Shown: positions 1-8,615, counted from the stretch's first letter. The stretch: 64,000 nt of DNA from Microbispora corallina (GCF_016863035.1 NZ_BOOC01000003.1:372001-436000), one strand, 5' to 3'. The notes: a model not told the origin generated them from the sequence alone. Made by a program: numbers and translations.

Positions 1-652
1 CGCGGGCCAGGTCGTCGGCCGGGTAGAGCCGCCCCTGGGCGCGCAGCGCCGCGGCGCGGGCCTCCCGGCCCACCTCGGTCTGCGGCAGCCCGGGGTTGGC
101 GTTGTCGAGCAGCGGCGTGTCCACGAACCCGGGGCAGACAACGCTGACCCGCACGCCGTGCGCCGCCGCCTCGGCCCGCAGCGCCAGCGACAGCCCCACC
201 ACGGCGTGCTTGGTCGCGGTGTACGGGATCATCAGCGGCGCCGGGGTCAGCCCGGCCAGCGACGCTGTGTTCACGATGTGCCCGTACCCCTGCTCGATCA
301 TGAGGGGGTACGCCGCCCGCACGCCGTGGACCACGCCGCGCAGGTTGACGTCGATCGTCCGGTTCCAGTGGTCGAGCGTGAGCTCCTCCGCGCTGCCCCC
401 GACCGCGATGCCGGCGTTGTTGAACAGGAAGTCGAGCCGTCCGTGCTCGGCCCGCACCCTGCCGGCGAGGGCGGCCACGGCCTCGGCGTCGGTCACGTCG
501 AGGGCGGCGCCGTCGCAGTCGAGCTCCTTGGCGACTCGGTCGGCGTCCCGGACGTCGGCGATCACGACGTGGACCCCGCGCCGGACCAGCCCGGCCGCGA
601 CGGCCCGCCCGATGCCCGACGCCCCACCCGTGACGATGGCGGTCTTCCTCAC
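1..652 (-). CDS. SDR family oxidoreductase, C-terminus cut by window edge
   Basis: Short-chain dehydrogenase/reductase (Rossmann fold, NAD(P)-dependent). Reading leftward from GTG at 652 the protein begins VRKTAIVTGGASGIGRA, the classical TGxxxGIG cofactor loop. The gene runs off the left edge after about 217 residues, so the C-terminus is missing. The GTG overlaps the TGA of the upstream AurF-like gene by 4 bp (GTGA at 652-649), so the two are almost certainly translationally coupled. Substrate unknown; the pairing suggests it processes a product or precursor of the oxygenase. Confidence 0.9.
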   Translation of the reverse strand, partial: MRKTAIVTGGASGIGRAVAAGLVRRGVHVVIADVRDADRVAKELDCDGAALDVTDAEAVAALAGRVRAEHGRLDFLFNNAGIAVGGSAEELTLDHWNRTIDVNLRGVVHGVRAAYPLMIEQGYGHIVNTASLAGLTPAPLMIPYTATKHAVVGLSLALRAEAAAHGVRVSVVCPGFVDTPLLDNANPGLPQTEVGREARAAALRAQGRLYPADDLAR

Positions 653-1641
653 GCTGCTCTCCCGGTGGTCCGCTGGTCGTCCCAGATGCCCATGATCCGC
701 CACAGACGGCGGCTGACGGGGTTCACCATGCCCAGCTCCGCGCACAGCTCCCGCGTCCGGCCCACGGATTCGCGGATCTCGGCCGCCGCCGCGGGGTTGT
801 CCGTGTAGACCTCGCGGACCACGTCGTCCGGGATCCGGAACGCCGCGATGAGCGAGGCGGGCGGGGACAGCATGATCCTGGCCATGACGCCGATGATCAC
901 CGGGGCGATCAGGCTCAGCGCGAGGCGCCGGTAGCCGGGCATCCGGGGGACCCGCCGCCGCAGGTAGTGCCGGGCGAACGAGATGTGCCGCGCCTCCTCC
1001 GCCACGTGGATGCGCATGATGGTCTCCTCCAGCGGGTGCCGGGCCCGGCCGTCCCGCAGGGTCTTGCGCTGCACGTGGTCGATCGGGTCCTCGCCGCCCA
1101 GGACGAAGATGAAGAACAGCTCGGTCGAGATGAGCGGGATCCACGGCACCACCTGCGCGAGCGTGGTCAGCGGCAGCGGCATCCCGCGGATCGGGAGCTT
1201 CGTCCGGTTGACGAACTCCTGGAACATCATCCCGTGATGCCCCTCTTCGATCATCTCGTGGTAGACGTACCGGAACTCGGGGGAGCCGTTCGGCAGCCGG
1301 TAGGCGTAGTTGAGCAGCCCGCGCTTGAGCAGGTTCTCGAACTGCAGGCCCACCTTCATGGCCGTGGCCACCCGCCACAGGCCGATCCGCGCACGGACCT
1401 CGGGCGGCCTGCCGCGGTACCAGGGATGCCCGCCCAGCTTGTCGACGGGCGGCAGCTCCCATCGCGGGTCTGACTGGCTGACCAGGAACTCGGGGTCGTC
1501 CCAGGGGATATCGGCGTAGGGCTCCCAGTGCTTGTCGACCGAGGCCTTCGACAGGCGCTCGATGACGGCCTCGTACGCGCTCCTGTCGGCGACCTTCTCG
1601 TCCTTCTCCCTGCTCGCGGTGGTCCTGGGCGCAGCGGACAT
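649..1641 (-). CDS. AurF-like diiron oxygenase (PF11583-type)
   Basis: 330 aa, ATG at 1641 preceded by GGAAGGGAG. It resembles the AurF family of non-haem diiron N-oxygenases, which includes p-aminobenzoate N-oxygenase. The ligand set of AurF can be traced: E102 (FENLL), E133-x2-H136 (EEGHH), E174 (STELFF), H212 and E216-x2-H219 (HVAEEARH). The spacing H-4-E-3-H matches AurF, so the metal site looks intact. Many actinobacterial members are annotated only as hypothetical or metal-dependent hydrolases, so the amine or other substrate is open. It is coupled to the downstream SDR and diverges from the flavoenzyme at 1786. The reading frame stays open upstream to 2820, but that part is antisense to the flavoenzyme and lacks family similarity. 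Confidence 0.85.
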   Translation of the reverse strand: MSAAPRTTASREKDEKVADRSAYEAVIERLSKASVDKHWEPYADIPWDDPEFLVSQSDPRWELPPVDKLGGHPWYRGRPPEVRARIGLWRVATAMKVGLQFENLLKRGLLNYAYRLPNGSPEFRYVYHEMIEEGHHGMMFQEFVNRTKLPIRGMPLPLTTLAQVVPWIPLISTELFFIFVLGGEDPIDHVQRKTLRDGRARHPLEETIMRIHVAEEARHISFARHYLRRRVPRMPGYRRLALSLIAPVIIGVMARIMLSPPASLIAAFRIPDDVVREVYTDNPAAAAEIRESVGRTRELCAELGMVNPVSRRLWRIMGIWDDQRTTGRAA

Positions 1642-1785
1642 GACGGCACTCCCTTCCGGCGCCGTAATTGTACTTTCGATCCAATAGGCCGGGAAGGGAT
1701 GACTTCCGCCGAGATGGGAGACCGGTCCACCTCCGGCCGCTAGCCTTCCGACTAACCCAGGGACGCCGACGCATCGGGAGCACGT
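1642..1785. promoter_or_regulatory. Divergent promoter region, AurF-like gene / flavoenzyme
   Basis: 144 bp between two divergent starts. It has a locally AT-rich stretch around 1665-1690 with an imperfect inverted repeat (ATTGTAC, 5-nt spacer, ATCCAAT; 5 of 7 positions paired). It must contain both promoters. No convincing -35/-10 pair could be assigned. Confidence 0.4.
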
Positions 1786-2997
1786 GTGCCTGACACCTGC
1801 GATGTCGCGATCATCGGCGGGGGCGTGGTCGGATGCGCCGTCGCGCATCGGCTCGCCGCGGACGGTCGCAGCGTCGTGCTCGTCGAGGGCGGCCCGCGGC
1901 TCGGCCTCGGCGCCTCCGACGCCGCGATGGGCGGCATCACCCCGCAGTCGGAGCCGTCCTGCCTCGGCCCGCTCGGCGCGGTGGCCGGGCGGAGCCGCGA
2001 GCTCTATCCGGCGTGGCTGGACGAGCTCGCCGCGGCGTCCGGGGTCGTCGTCCCCCTGCTCGACGGCGGTGACATCCAGGTGGCGCTCGACGAGGCCGAG
2101 ATGGAACGCCTGGAGACCGAGGTCCTCCCTGTCTGGATGAACTCGCCGTTCGCCGTCGAGCGCCTCACGGCCGCCGACGCCCGCGGGCTGGAGCCGCTGC
2201 TGAGCGAGTCGGTCGCCGGCGGGTTCCTGCTGCCCGACGAGCTCGCCCTCGACCCCCGCGATCTGCTGGCCGCGCTGGCCGCCACACTCGAGGCGAACCC
2301 CGCCGTCCGCGTGCTGACCGGCGTCAGGGCCACGGCCGTGACGTCCGGTCCCCGGGGCGCCCGCGCCTACCTCGACAGCGGCGACCGCGTGTCGGCCGGG
2401 TTCGTCGTCGTCGCGGCGGGCCTGCTGAGCCGGGAGCTCCTCCCCGGCCTCCGTGACCACCTGCTGCCCATCAAGGGCATGGCCTACGACGCCCGCGTGC
2501 CGGAGGCGAGGTCGTACCCGCTGCGCCACCACGTGTACGCGGAGTTCTCGGAGGACGGGGTCGAGCACAGTCCCTACCTCGTCCCCCGGCATGACGGCCG
2601 GGTCGCGATCGGCGTCACGTACGAGATCGGAGCGGACGACCTGACGGTGACCGGCGCCGGGCTCGCGGAGATCAGGCGCGGTCTCGAGGCCCTCATGCCG
2701 GCGGCCGTCTCCTGGCCGGTGGAACGCCGCTGGGCGGGGCTGCGGCCCGCCACGACCGACCGCATACCGATCATCGGCCCGGTGGACGCCAACGGGTACG
2801 TGCTCGCCGCCACCGGCCACGGAGGGCTCGGCATCACCCTCGCCCCCGTCACGGCCGACCTGGTCGCGGCACTCGTCCGCGGAGGCGTCGACGCCGGCGC
2901 GCGCGAGCTACTGCGGATCTGCCGACCCGACCGGCCTCTCGCCCCCTGGGGGCCGGAAGGCGGGCCCGTGGACGGGGAGAGGTCCGCGGCCTCCTGA
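1786..2997 (+). CDS. FAD-dependent oxidoreductase, DAO / glycine oxidase (ThiO)-like
   Basis: 403 aa with GTG start at 1786 and GGGAG six bases upstream. The N-terminus has an FAD Rossmann motif (DVAIIGGGVVGCAVAHRLA, about residues 4-22). The C-terminus has the DAO-family FAD segment GLRPATTDRIPIIGP followed by GHGGLGITLAP. This is the domain order of glycine oxidase and sarcosine oxidase-like amine oxidases, which oxidise secondary amines or amino acids with release of H2O2. No thi genes are nearby, so ThiO function in thiamine synthesis is not supported. It diverges from the AurF-like/SDR pair. Confidence 0.85.
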   Translation: MPDTCDVAIIGGGVVGCAVAHRLAADGRSVVLVEGGPRLGLGASDAAMGGITPQSEPSCLGPLGAVAGRSRELYPAWLDELAAASGVVVPLLDGGDIQVALDEAEMERLETEVLPVWMNSPFAVERLTAADARGLEPLLSESVAGGFLLPDELALDPRDLLAALAATLEANPAVRVLTGVRATAVTSGPRGARAYLDSGDRVSAGFVVVAAGLLSRELLPGLRDHLLPIKGMAYDARVPEARSYPLRHHVYAEFSEDGVEHSPYLVPRHDGRVAIGVTYEIGADDLTVTGAGLAEIRRGLEALMPAAVSWPVERRWAGLRPATTDRIPIIGPVDANGYVLAATGHGGLGITLAPVTADLVAALVRGGVDAGARELLRICRPDRPLAPWGPEGGPVDGERSAAS

Positions 2998-3032
2998 CAC
3001 CGTCGCCGGCGAGGACGGGCGTACGGGGAGCG

Positions 3033-3965
3033 TCACCGCCGCCTCCGTCCGGCTTCGGCCGTGACGCTGAGAAGGGCCAGGGTGTTGACCGTTACCTGGT
3101 CGCGCACGCGGTCCACAAGAGACTGCCACTGGCGGCTGAAGCCGGGACGCCGGTCGAGGCTCTCCCAGTAGGGCGCCATCGCGTCGCCGAGCCGCGCCGC
3201 GGGCATCCACAGGTGCAGGAGGTGGTCGACCGCGGGGGCCAGCCTTGCGGCCGCCTCCGGGCCCGGCACGGCGCCGATCCGCGCCCGTTCCAGCAGGACC
3301 AGGAGCGTGGTGAGCAGCCAGTCGTGCAGCGCGAGGTCCTCGCAGAGGTCGGCCACGGCCGGGGTGAACGCCCCGTCGTGCACGACCAGGACCGACCGTG
3401 TCCGGTCGCTCCGCAGGACGAAGCGGATGGCCGGTTCGCCGCTCTCCGCCACCCAGCGCAGGCGGGTACGGGGGACCTTGAAGGGGGCCCGGCGGTCCAG
3501 CAGCGGGGACGACTGGGCCAGGTCGAGGAAGCGGCCGCTGATCGCGCCGAGGTCGAGGCAGCCGGGCGGCGGGTCGTCGGCGAACCCGTCGGCCAGGTCC
3601 CGCGCCTTCGCCTTGCCCAGCACCTCCACGACCCCCGGCCGGGCCAGGTAGTGCGACCAGGGCAGCCGCCGGTCGGCCTCCGCGCGCGTCAGCCGGACGT
3701 ACGACGAGCCCTGGGCGACCCGTCCGCCCGTGATCGCGCACCGGGACAGGACCGTGCCGACGCCCCTGACGCGGGACTGCGTGGCGGACGGCAGCCGGCA
3801 GTCCACCCCGGTCAGCCGGTCCGGGGAGACGGCGTGCACGATCGGCCGCCGGGAGACCCGCACGGTCTCGCCCGCCGTCAGCGCGAGCACCTGCCGGCAG
3901 GCGGACTCCTCGATCTCCCCCGAGTTCTGCAGCAACCCCGTGTGCACTTCCCCCATGACCGGCAT
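3033..3965 (-). CDS. SCO2521-family protein
   Basis: 310 aa, last gene of the 8615-3033 operon. It matches what I recall of the actinobacterial family named after S. coelicolor SCO2521: an early GEVHTGLLQNS segment, a central PWSHYLARPGVVE, and LCEDLALHDWLLTTLL near residue 220. No enzymatic motif is visible; it is predicted soluble and rich in Arg and Leu. ATG 3965 is chosen because GGGGAG lies about 11 nt upstream; ATG 3956 (MGEVHTG) is the alternative. It starts 23 bp after the SCO2522-like stop, the only real gap in the operon. Confidence 0.75.
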   Translation of the reverse strand: MPVMGEVHTGLLQNSGEIEESACRQVLALTAGETVRVSRRPIVHAVSPDRLTGVDCRLPSATQSRVRGVGTVLSRCAITGGRVAQGSSYVRLTRAEADRRLPWSHYLARPGVVEVLGKAKARDLADGFADDPPPGCLDLGAISGRFLDLAQSSPLLDRRAPFKVPRTRLRWVAESGEPAIRFVLRSDRTRSVLVVHDGAFTPAVADLCEDLALHDWLLTTLLVLLERARIGAVPGPEAAARLAPAVDHLLHLWMPAARLGDAMAPYWESLDRRPGFSRQWQSLVDRVRDQVTVNTLALLSVTAEAGRRRR

Positions 3966-3988
3966 CGGCGGTGCGGCTCCCCGTCTGA

Positions 3989-4945
3989 TCAGCAGAACAC
4001 GTACGAGACGCGGTCGACGAGCTCGTCCTCGAGCCGGACGCCCTCGCTCTCGCTCCGCTCGGCGACCTGCCGCAGGACCTCGGCGTCCACCGCCACCTGG
4101 CCGAGGATGGTCCGTACGGCCAGCTCGACGGGCAGGAACCGGGGCGAGAGAACCGACAGCGTCGTGTACGCGCTGAACGGAGGGGCTTGAGCGTTCACCT
4201 GGACGACGGCGGGCAGGGCGTCCCAGCCCTTCGGCCACGTGTCCGGGGCGGGCACGGGCAGCAGGGGGAGGCGGCCGTCGCTGCGCAGCATCCCGAGCCG
4301 CAGGAGCTGCCAGACCGCGGCCAGGAAGGGGCACGACCACGTGCGCCCCGGACCGTCCTCGTCCCACAGCTCCACGTCGACGAAGATCGAGTGGCCGCGC
4401 TTGGCGTTCTGGCTGGGCGGCGCCCACCGCTGGGCCCTCCCCATCGCCTGCACGGTGCCGTTGCCGGGGGAGCGGGCGCCGTTGCACAGCCACCCCGTCT
4501 CCTGCACCGGCGGCCGCGAGCCGGTGGTCTCCGGCGGGGGATCGGCGACGAGCCGGTCCTCCACCAGCCGGGCCGGCTCCACGTCGTCGGCCTGCGCGCA
4601 GGCCGACTCCCGGGCCAGGTAGTCGACGGACAGGCCCTCCTCGGCCGCCGTGCCGAGGATCATCGGCACCAGCTCGGCGGGGCTGCTGGACCGGCTGAAG
4701 TAGTCGTCCACGAGGAAGCACGTGCTGACCCTGGCCCGGCCCCCGGGCACCCGCTCCTGCCACATCGACCGCACGGTCCGCGCCCAGGGGGCGACGCGGC
4801 GGAACTGCTCGCGCAGCCGTTCCGGGCCGGCCTCGACGTCCTCCATGTAGAGATGGCCGAGCTCGACGGACACGTGGGAGAGGGGGGCGGAGGCGATCCT
4901 GCGCTCCGCGGCCACCTCCCCGAAGGCCGCGTTCACCGACGTCAC
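3989..4945 (-). CDS. SCO2522-family protein
   Basis: 318 aa, GTG at 4945 overlapping the preceding stop by 4 bp (GTGA). Family-like segments are PLSHVSVELGHLYMED near residue 20, RVSTCFLVDDYF near 70, and WSCPFLAAVWQLLRLG near 200. Conserved Trp, Cys and Asp clusters suggest an enzyme or binding protein, but I recognise no catalytic signature. Translational coupling to the P-loop protein suggests the two act together at fixed stoichiometry. No signal peptide or membrane helix. Confidence 0.75.
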   Translation of the reverse strand: MTSVNAAFGEVAAERRIASAPLSHVSVELGHLYMEDVEAGPERLREQFRRVAPWARTVRSMWQERVPGGRARVSTCFLVDDYFSRSSSPAELVPMILGTAAEEGLSVDYLARESACAQADDVEPARLVEDRLVADPPPETTGSRPPVQETGWLCNGARSPGNGTVQAMGRAQRWAPPSQNAKRGHSIFVDVELWDEDGPGRTWSCPFLAAVWQLLRLGMLRSDGRLPLLPVPAPDTWPKGWDALPAVVQVNAQAPPFSAYTTLSVLSPRFLPVELAVRTILGQVAVDAEVLRQVAERSESEGVRLEDELVDRVSYVFC

Positions 4946-5856
4946 AGGCCCTCCCACGCGCTGTCGTCCACGATCTTCCTCGCCAGGTCGTCGAACGCCG
5001 CCGCCGTCTCCGCGTTCGCGATCTTGCTGGCCAGCACGTCCTCGTCGGAGATGAGCTGCTCGCGCCACTGCAGGACGGGGTCGAGCGGGATCCTGCCGAG
5101 CATCGCCGTACGGCCGACTCCGTGGCGGCGGGCGAGCTCGCGCAGCTCGTCGTCGCAGGTGCTCAGCCAGGCCCGCTGCTCGTCGCGCAGGCCGGCCAGC
5201 TCCGCCGCGCCGGGCTCCAGGACGGCGGTCCGCACGAACCGGATGCGGTCACGCAGCTCGTCCGGGTCGTGCCCGAACCGCGCCGCCACGTCGAGCAGCC
5301 CGTCGGCCCCGGTCACCAGGCCGTCGGCGGCGATGATGTGCTGGCGCGTCCAGCGGTGGAACACCAGCCAGCGGAACGGGACGTGGGCCAGCCGCGCGGT
5401 GGCCTGCAGGACCAACTCCGCGGTGAACGACCGGCCGGCGCTGAGGTCGACCACGCACAGGTCGAACTCCTCGTCGAGGCGCCCGAACAGCTGCGCGCAG
5501 CGCCGGACCACCTCCTCGTCCACAGAGGACAGTTCGCCGCCGCCCTCGCTGCCGGGGAGCAGGACGAGCCTGCCCGAGCCGGGCGGCCTGGCGCGCAGCG
5601 CCTCGCGGTCGGACTCGGCCCACACGTCGAGCCGCAGCGGCTCCGCCCGGTAGCCGCGCAGGTACTCGTGCAGGCCGCCCTCCCTGGCCCCCCGGGCCGC
5701 GGCGCCGATGCCGAAGATGGCCCCCGCCGTGGGGGAGCCGAGGTCGTAATCGAGATAGCAGGCGTCGTTACCCTGCAGCGCGTGGCGGTACACGACGTTC
5801 ATCGCGGTGACCGACCGGCCGGTCCCGCCCTTGTCGGAGATCGCGAAGACCAGCAC
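4942..5856 (-). CDS. SCO2523-family variant P-loop (MinD/ParA-like) protein
   Basis: 304 aa, GTG at 5856 directly abutting the TAG of the upstream gene. The N-terminus is a deviant Walker A of the MinD/ParA/SIMIBI type: DKGGTGRS at residues 8-15. The signature lysine (K9) is kept but the usual P-loop lysine is arginine (R14). YLDYDLGSPTAGAIFG near residue 40 corresponds to switch I, and LCVVDLSAG near residue 150 to Walker B. The Arg substitution suggests altered or absent ATP hydrolysis. MinD/ParA relatives position protein cargo or regulate membrane recruitment; here the partners are probably the SCO2521/2522/2524-like proteins and the membrane protein at the head of the operon. Confidence 0.8.
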   Translation of the reverse strand: MLVFAISDKGGTGRSVTAMNVVYRHALQGNDACYLDYDLGSPTAGAIFGIGAAARGAREGGLHEYLRGYRAEPLRLDVWAESDREALRARPPGSGRLVLLPGSEGGGELSSVDEEVVRRCAQLFGRLDEEFDLCVVDLSAGRSFTAELVLQATARLAHVPFRWLVFHRWTRQHIIAADGLVTGADGLLDVAARFGHDPDELRDRIRFVRTAVLEPGAAELAGLRDEQRAWLSTCDDELRELARRHGVGRTAMLGRIPLDPVLQWREQLISDEDVLASKIANAETAAAFDDLARKIVDDSAWEGL

Positions 5857-7692
5857 CTACATCGCCTCCGTGGCGCTGTCGCGTGCGGCGGCCAGGCGTT
5901 CGAGGTCGAGCAGGGCGTCCTGGATCAGAGCCAGCGCGGTCGCCGGGCGGTCGCCGAGGATCGCCCGGGCCCGCTGCAGGGCGGCCTGGACGCCGCGCAG
6001 CTTCGGCTGGACCGTCTGGCCGGCCACCAGCGGCCGGGTGACGAGCTCCCGGTCGAGCAGGTGCTCGGCCTCGCCCAGCATCTGCATGGCCAGGTCGACG
6101 AGCTCCGGGCTGCTCAGCGGCGTCTCCGCCCCGGCGTACGCCGCGGAGACCAGGATCTCCACGACGCGCTCGGTCATGTACCAGGACGGCTCCTCGTGGC
6201 GCGCCTCGACGTCGGGGAACACGTTGCCGGGCTGGTCCCACAGGCCGGCGCTCGGACCGTCGATGAAGCGGCGTCGCGAGATGTGCCGCCAGACGTGGTC
6301 GGCCAGGGTGAGCAGCCGCTCCCGCGTCCCGGTGTTCCGGGCGATCGAAGCGGCCCAGATCGTGCGTTTCAGGAGCTTGACGGCGAAGTCGGAGACGATC
6401 CACACCAGATCGGGACCCAGCTCCTCGCCGCCGAGCAGCCGCACCGGGAGGCCGGGGGAGTGCAGGAGGACGGACGGGTCGCCGGGGATCGCCCTGCGGG
6501 TGATGCGCGCCCGCACGGCGAGCTCCTCCAGCACGCCCGCCACCCGGTCGAGGTCCACGTCCGAGGAGCGATTGCTCACCAGGCTCTGGATCACCATCGC
6601 GCTGACACCCAGGCTGAAGTAGTCCGATTCCCGCTCATCCGTCGTCTGCCACGGGATGTCCTCAAGGGGCCAGGCGCCCCGGCCGGACATGGCGACCGTG
6701 CGCCAGTAGTGCTGGGTGAGGTCCCAGCGCCGCTGGATCGCCTGGGCGAGCGTGAGCTGCTCGTCGTCCAGCAGGCCGAGGACGCGGGTGCGCTCGGAGA
6801 ACAGGTCGGCGATGCCGACGAGGGCGTTCACGGTGAAGTAAAGGAGCGGGACGTCGGCCGCCACGCCCTTCGGCTGGGGGCCGATCGGGAGCGGCGTCGC
6901 GACGTCGGGGGCGTCCTTCACGATGCCCCACGTCCATCCGCACTCGAACAGGAGATTGTCGTTGTCGAGGTCGACCTGGCTGCCCGAGCCGATCGTGAGG
7001 TCGCGCAGCCTCGCACGCACCGGCCGCAGAGCCCTCCGCAGCTCGTCGAGGACCCGCCGGTCCGGGGCGCCGGTCTGGTTGACCTGGCGCAGGAGGGTCA
7101 GGCCCTGTGGGGAGCCGGGATCGAACGCGTTGACCGTGAAGCTGCGCAGCAGGCCGACCATGGCCGCCGACAGCCGGCGGCTCGCCAGGTCCTCCAGCTC
7201 GCGGATCTCCCGGCGGATCGACTCCCGCCTGACGCTCTGCCGGAACACCTTGAGGAAGCCGAGCGTGCCGAGCATGAGCGTGACCGACATCGAGAACGAG
7301 TCCACGACGTCGAGCCGGAGCTGCTCGGCGGTGGGCGTCACGTCCTCGTCCGCCGTGCGGAAGTAGCCGCCACCGGAGAAGACGGGCCGCCCGTCCTCGG
7401 CGGTGTACGTGCGCAGGTAGTCGCCGATGACCTTCAGCAGCAGCTTGGGGATCTCCACGGAGTCGCCCAGGCGCGCCAGCGCGGCCAGCACGTCGTCGGC
7501 CGTCTCGTCGGGCGTGTCCAGCCGGAAGCCCGACAGCTCGGAGGCCGGATACATGAAGCACAGGAGCTGCTCGGCGTCGGAGATGGAGTTGGACCCGTCG
7601 CGTCCTCCCCAGCTCCACGAGCCGTCGCGGCAGGAGACGCGGGCGGCCGCCTCCCAGAGCTCGAGAAGCTGCTGGCGGGGCTGCAGCCTCAC
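5857..7692 (-). CDS. SCO2524-family protein
   Basis: 611 aa, largest gene of the operon. GTG at 7692 overlaps the upstream TGA by 4 bp. The start gives VRLQPRQQLLELWEAAARVS; upstream sequence in the same frame is antisense or out-of-frame to the PLD-like gene. Recognisable segments are DAEQLLCFMYPASEL near residue 45 and several Trp/Arg-rich helical stretches. It is probably an all-helical protein (terpene-synthase or glycan-toroid-like folds cannot be excluded), but I see no DDxxD or other catalytic signature. It is cytoplasmic, without membrane helices. Confidence 0.75.
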   Translation of the reverse strand: MRLQPRQQLLELWEAAARVSCRDGSWSWGGRDGSNSISDAEQLLCFMYPASELSGFRLDTPDETADDVLAALARLGDSVEIPKLLLKVIGDYLRTYTAEDGRPVFSGGGYFRTADEDVTPTAEQLRLDVVDSFSMSVTLMLGTLGFLKVFRQSVRRESIRREIRELEDLASRRLSAAMVGLLRSFTVNAFDPGSPQGLTLLRQVNQTGAPDRRVLDELRRALRPVRARLRDLTIGSGSQVDLDNDNLLFECGWTWGIVKDAPDVATPLPIGPQPKGVAADVPLLYFTVNALVGIADLFSERTRVLGLLDDEQLTLAQAIQRRWDLTQHYWRTVAMSGRGAWPLEDIPWQTTDERESDYFSLGVSAMVIQSLVSNRSSDVDLDRVAGVLEELAVRARITRRAIPGDPSVLLHSPGLPVRLLGGEELGPDLVWIVSDFAVKLLKRTIWAASIARNTGTRERLLTLADHVWRHISRRRFIDGPSAGLWDQPGNVFPDVEARHEEPSWYMTERVVEILVSAAYAGAETPLSSPELVDLAMQMLGEAEHLLDRELVTRPLVAGQTVQPKLRGVQAALQRARAILGDRPATALALIQDALLDLERLAAARDSATEAM

Positions 7693-8615
7693 GGCGTTCC
7701 CTGCCTCCCCACGGGATGGGTGTTCACCGTCAGCTCCAGCAGCTCCTCCGGCTCGTCGAAGGGGACCGACCGGTTCTCCAGGTCGCGCCACATCTGCATG
7801 AACACCTCGAGGAAGTCGGCCTTCGCGTCGAGGACGATCAGCTCTCCCAGGAGCTGGAGGTTCCGGTGCCGGTCGAAGTGCTGCAGGGAGAGGACCAGGG
7901 ACCGACCGTCGACGATGATGAACTTGTAGGGGTACCGCTGCGCGGCGACCCTGATGGACACCATGGTCGGGTCGTCGAGCTCCTGCCGCAGCCGCAGCAT
8001 GGCGAGATAGTGGTCCAGGGCCTCGGTGCGCCCGGCGGAGGCGAACGGCTTGACGGTGGGGCCGTCGCCTCGGCCCGCCTCGTTCACCTCCACCTGGCAG
8101 ATCCGCCGGTAGGCGATGGACGGCATGCTCTGGCGGACGTGCCGGAGCACCGCCTCGTGATGCTTGCGCATGTGCTCCCGGTTGACGCCGCTGTCCGGCC
8201 ACTCCCCGTCCCTGGAGATGAAGTCGAGAACGTGGATGCTCTTCCGCGCCCCGACCAAAAGCTGTGTCAGGGGGTCGGCTTCGAGGTTCGTGAATTTCCT
8301 GATCTTGTCGATGTGCTGGAGTTCGACGCGCATCCCCGATTGGCGGATCAGGTCCGACATCTGGCGTTCGACGGCCTTCAACGCCTGCTCGCGGCTGCCC
8401 AGCATGGCGACCGCGGCGAGGGTGACGAGGCTGAGGAGTCCCAGGGCGGTCAGCGCGATGCGGACGGGACTGTCCAGAAGTCCCTGAACCACGGCGCCGA
8501 GGACCGCTCCCGCGACCGCGCTCGCTATCGCGAGCAGAGTACGGCTCAGTGCACCGGAATTTGTCAATATGCGCTCTCGGATATCGAAATCAGTTATTGG
8601 CTTAAGATCATACAT
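7689..8615 (-). CDS. Membrane protein with degenerate phospholipase D-like domain
   Basis: 308 aa, first gene of the operon. Two adjacent hydrophobic helices at about residues 23-45 and 51-71 form an N-terminal hairpin anchor, followed by a cytoplasmic domain. Near residue 250, PYKFIIVDG resembles the PLD HxKx4D motif (K-x4-D present) but the histidine position is proline; LLVGARKSIHVLDFIS near residue 122 fits the start of a PLD-like fold. Catalysis is therefore doubtful and a sensing or scaffolding role is possible. In S. coelicolor, as I recall it, the fifth gene of this locus is a methyltransferase (SCO2525), so this gene would be a local substitution. The coding start is AT-rich relative to the rest. 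Confidence 0.65.
   Translation of the reverse strand: MYDLKPITDFDIRERILTNSGALSRTLLAIASAVAGAVLGAVVQGLLDSPVRIALTALGLLSLVTLAAVAMLGSREQALKAVERQMSDLIRQSGMRVELQHIDKIRKFTNLEADPLTQLLVGARKSIHVLDFISRDGEWPDSGVNREHMRKHHEAVLRHVRQSMPSIAYRRICQVEVNEAGRGDGPTVKPFASAGRTEALDHYLAMLRLRQELDDPTMVSIRVAAQRYPYKFIIVDGRSLVLSLQHFDRHRNLQLLGELIVLDAKADFLEVFMQMWRDLENRSVPFDEPEELLELTVNTHPVGRQGTP

Noticed and set aside
1666-1690. ATTGTAC/ATCCAAT inverted repeat as an operator
   Set aside because: Only 5 of 7 positions pair; too weak to list as a separate site.
649-2820. Extended frame upstream of the AurF-like protein
   Set aside because: Residues beyond 1641 are antisense to the flavoenzyme. A clean ATG and Shine-Dalgarno exist at 1641.
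5122-7929. Long plus-strand open frame (about 935 codons)
   Set aside because: It lies antisense to three operon genes and consists of low-complexity Arg/Gly/Ala/Gln translation. The opposite strand gives conserved protein families with coupled starts.
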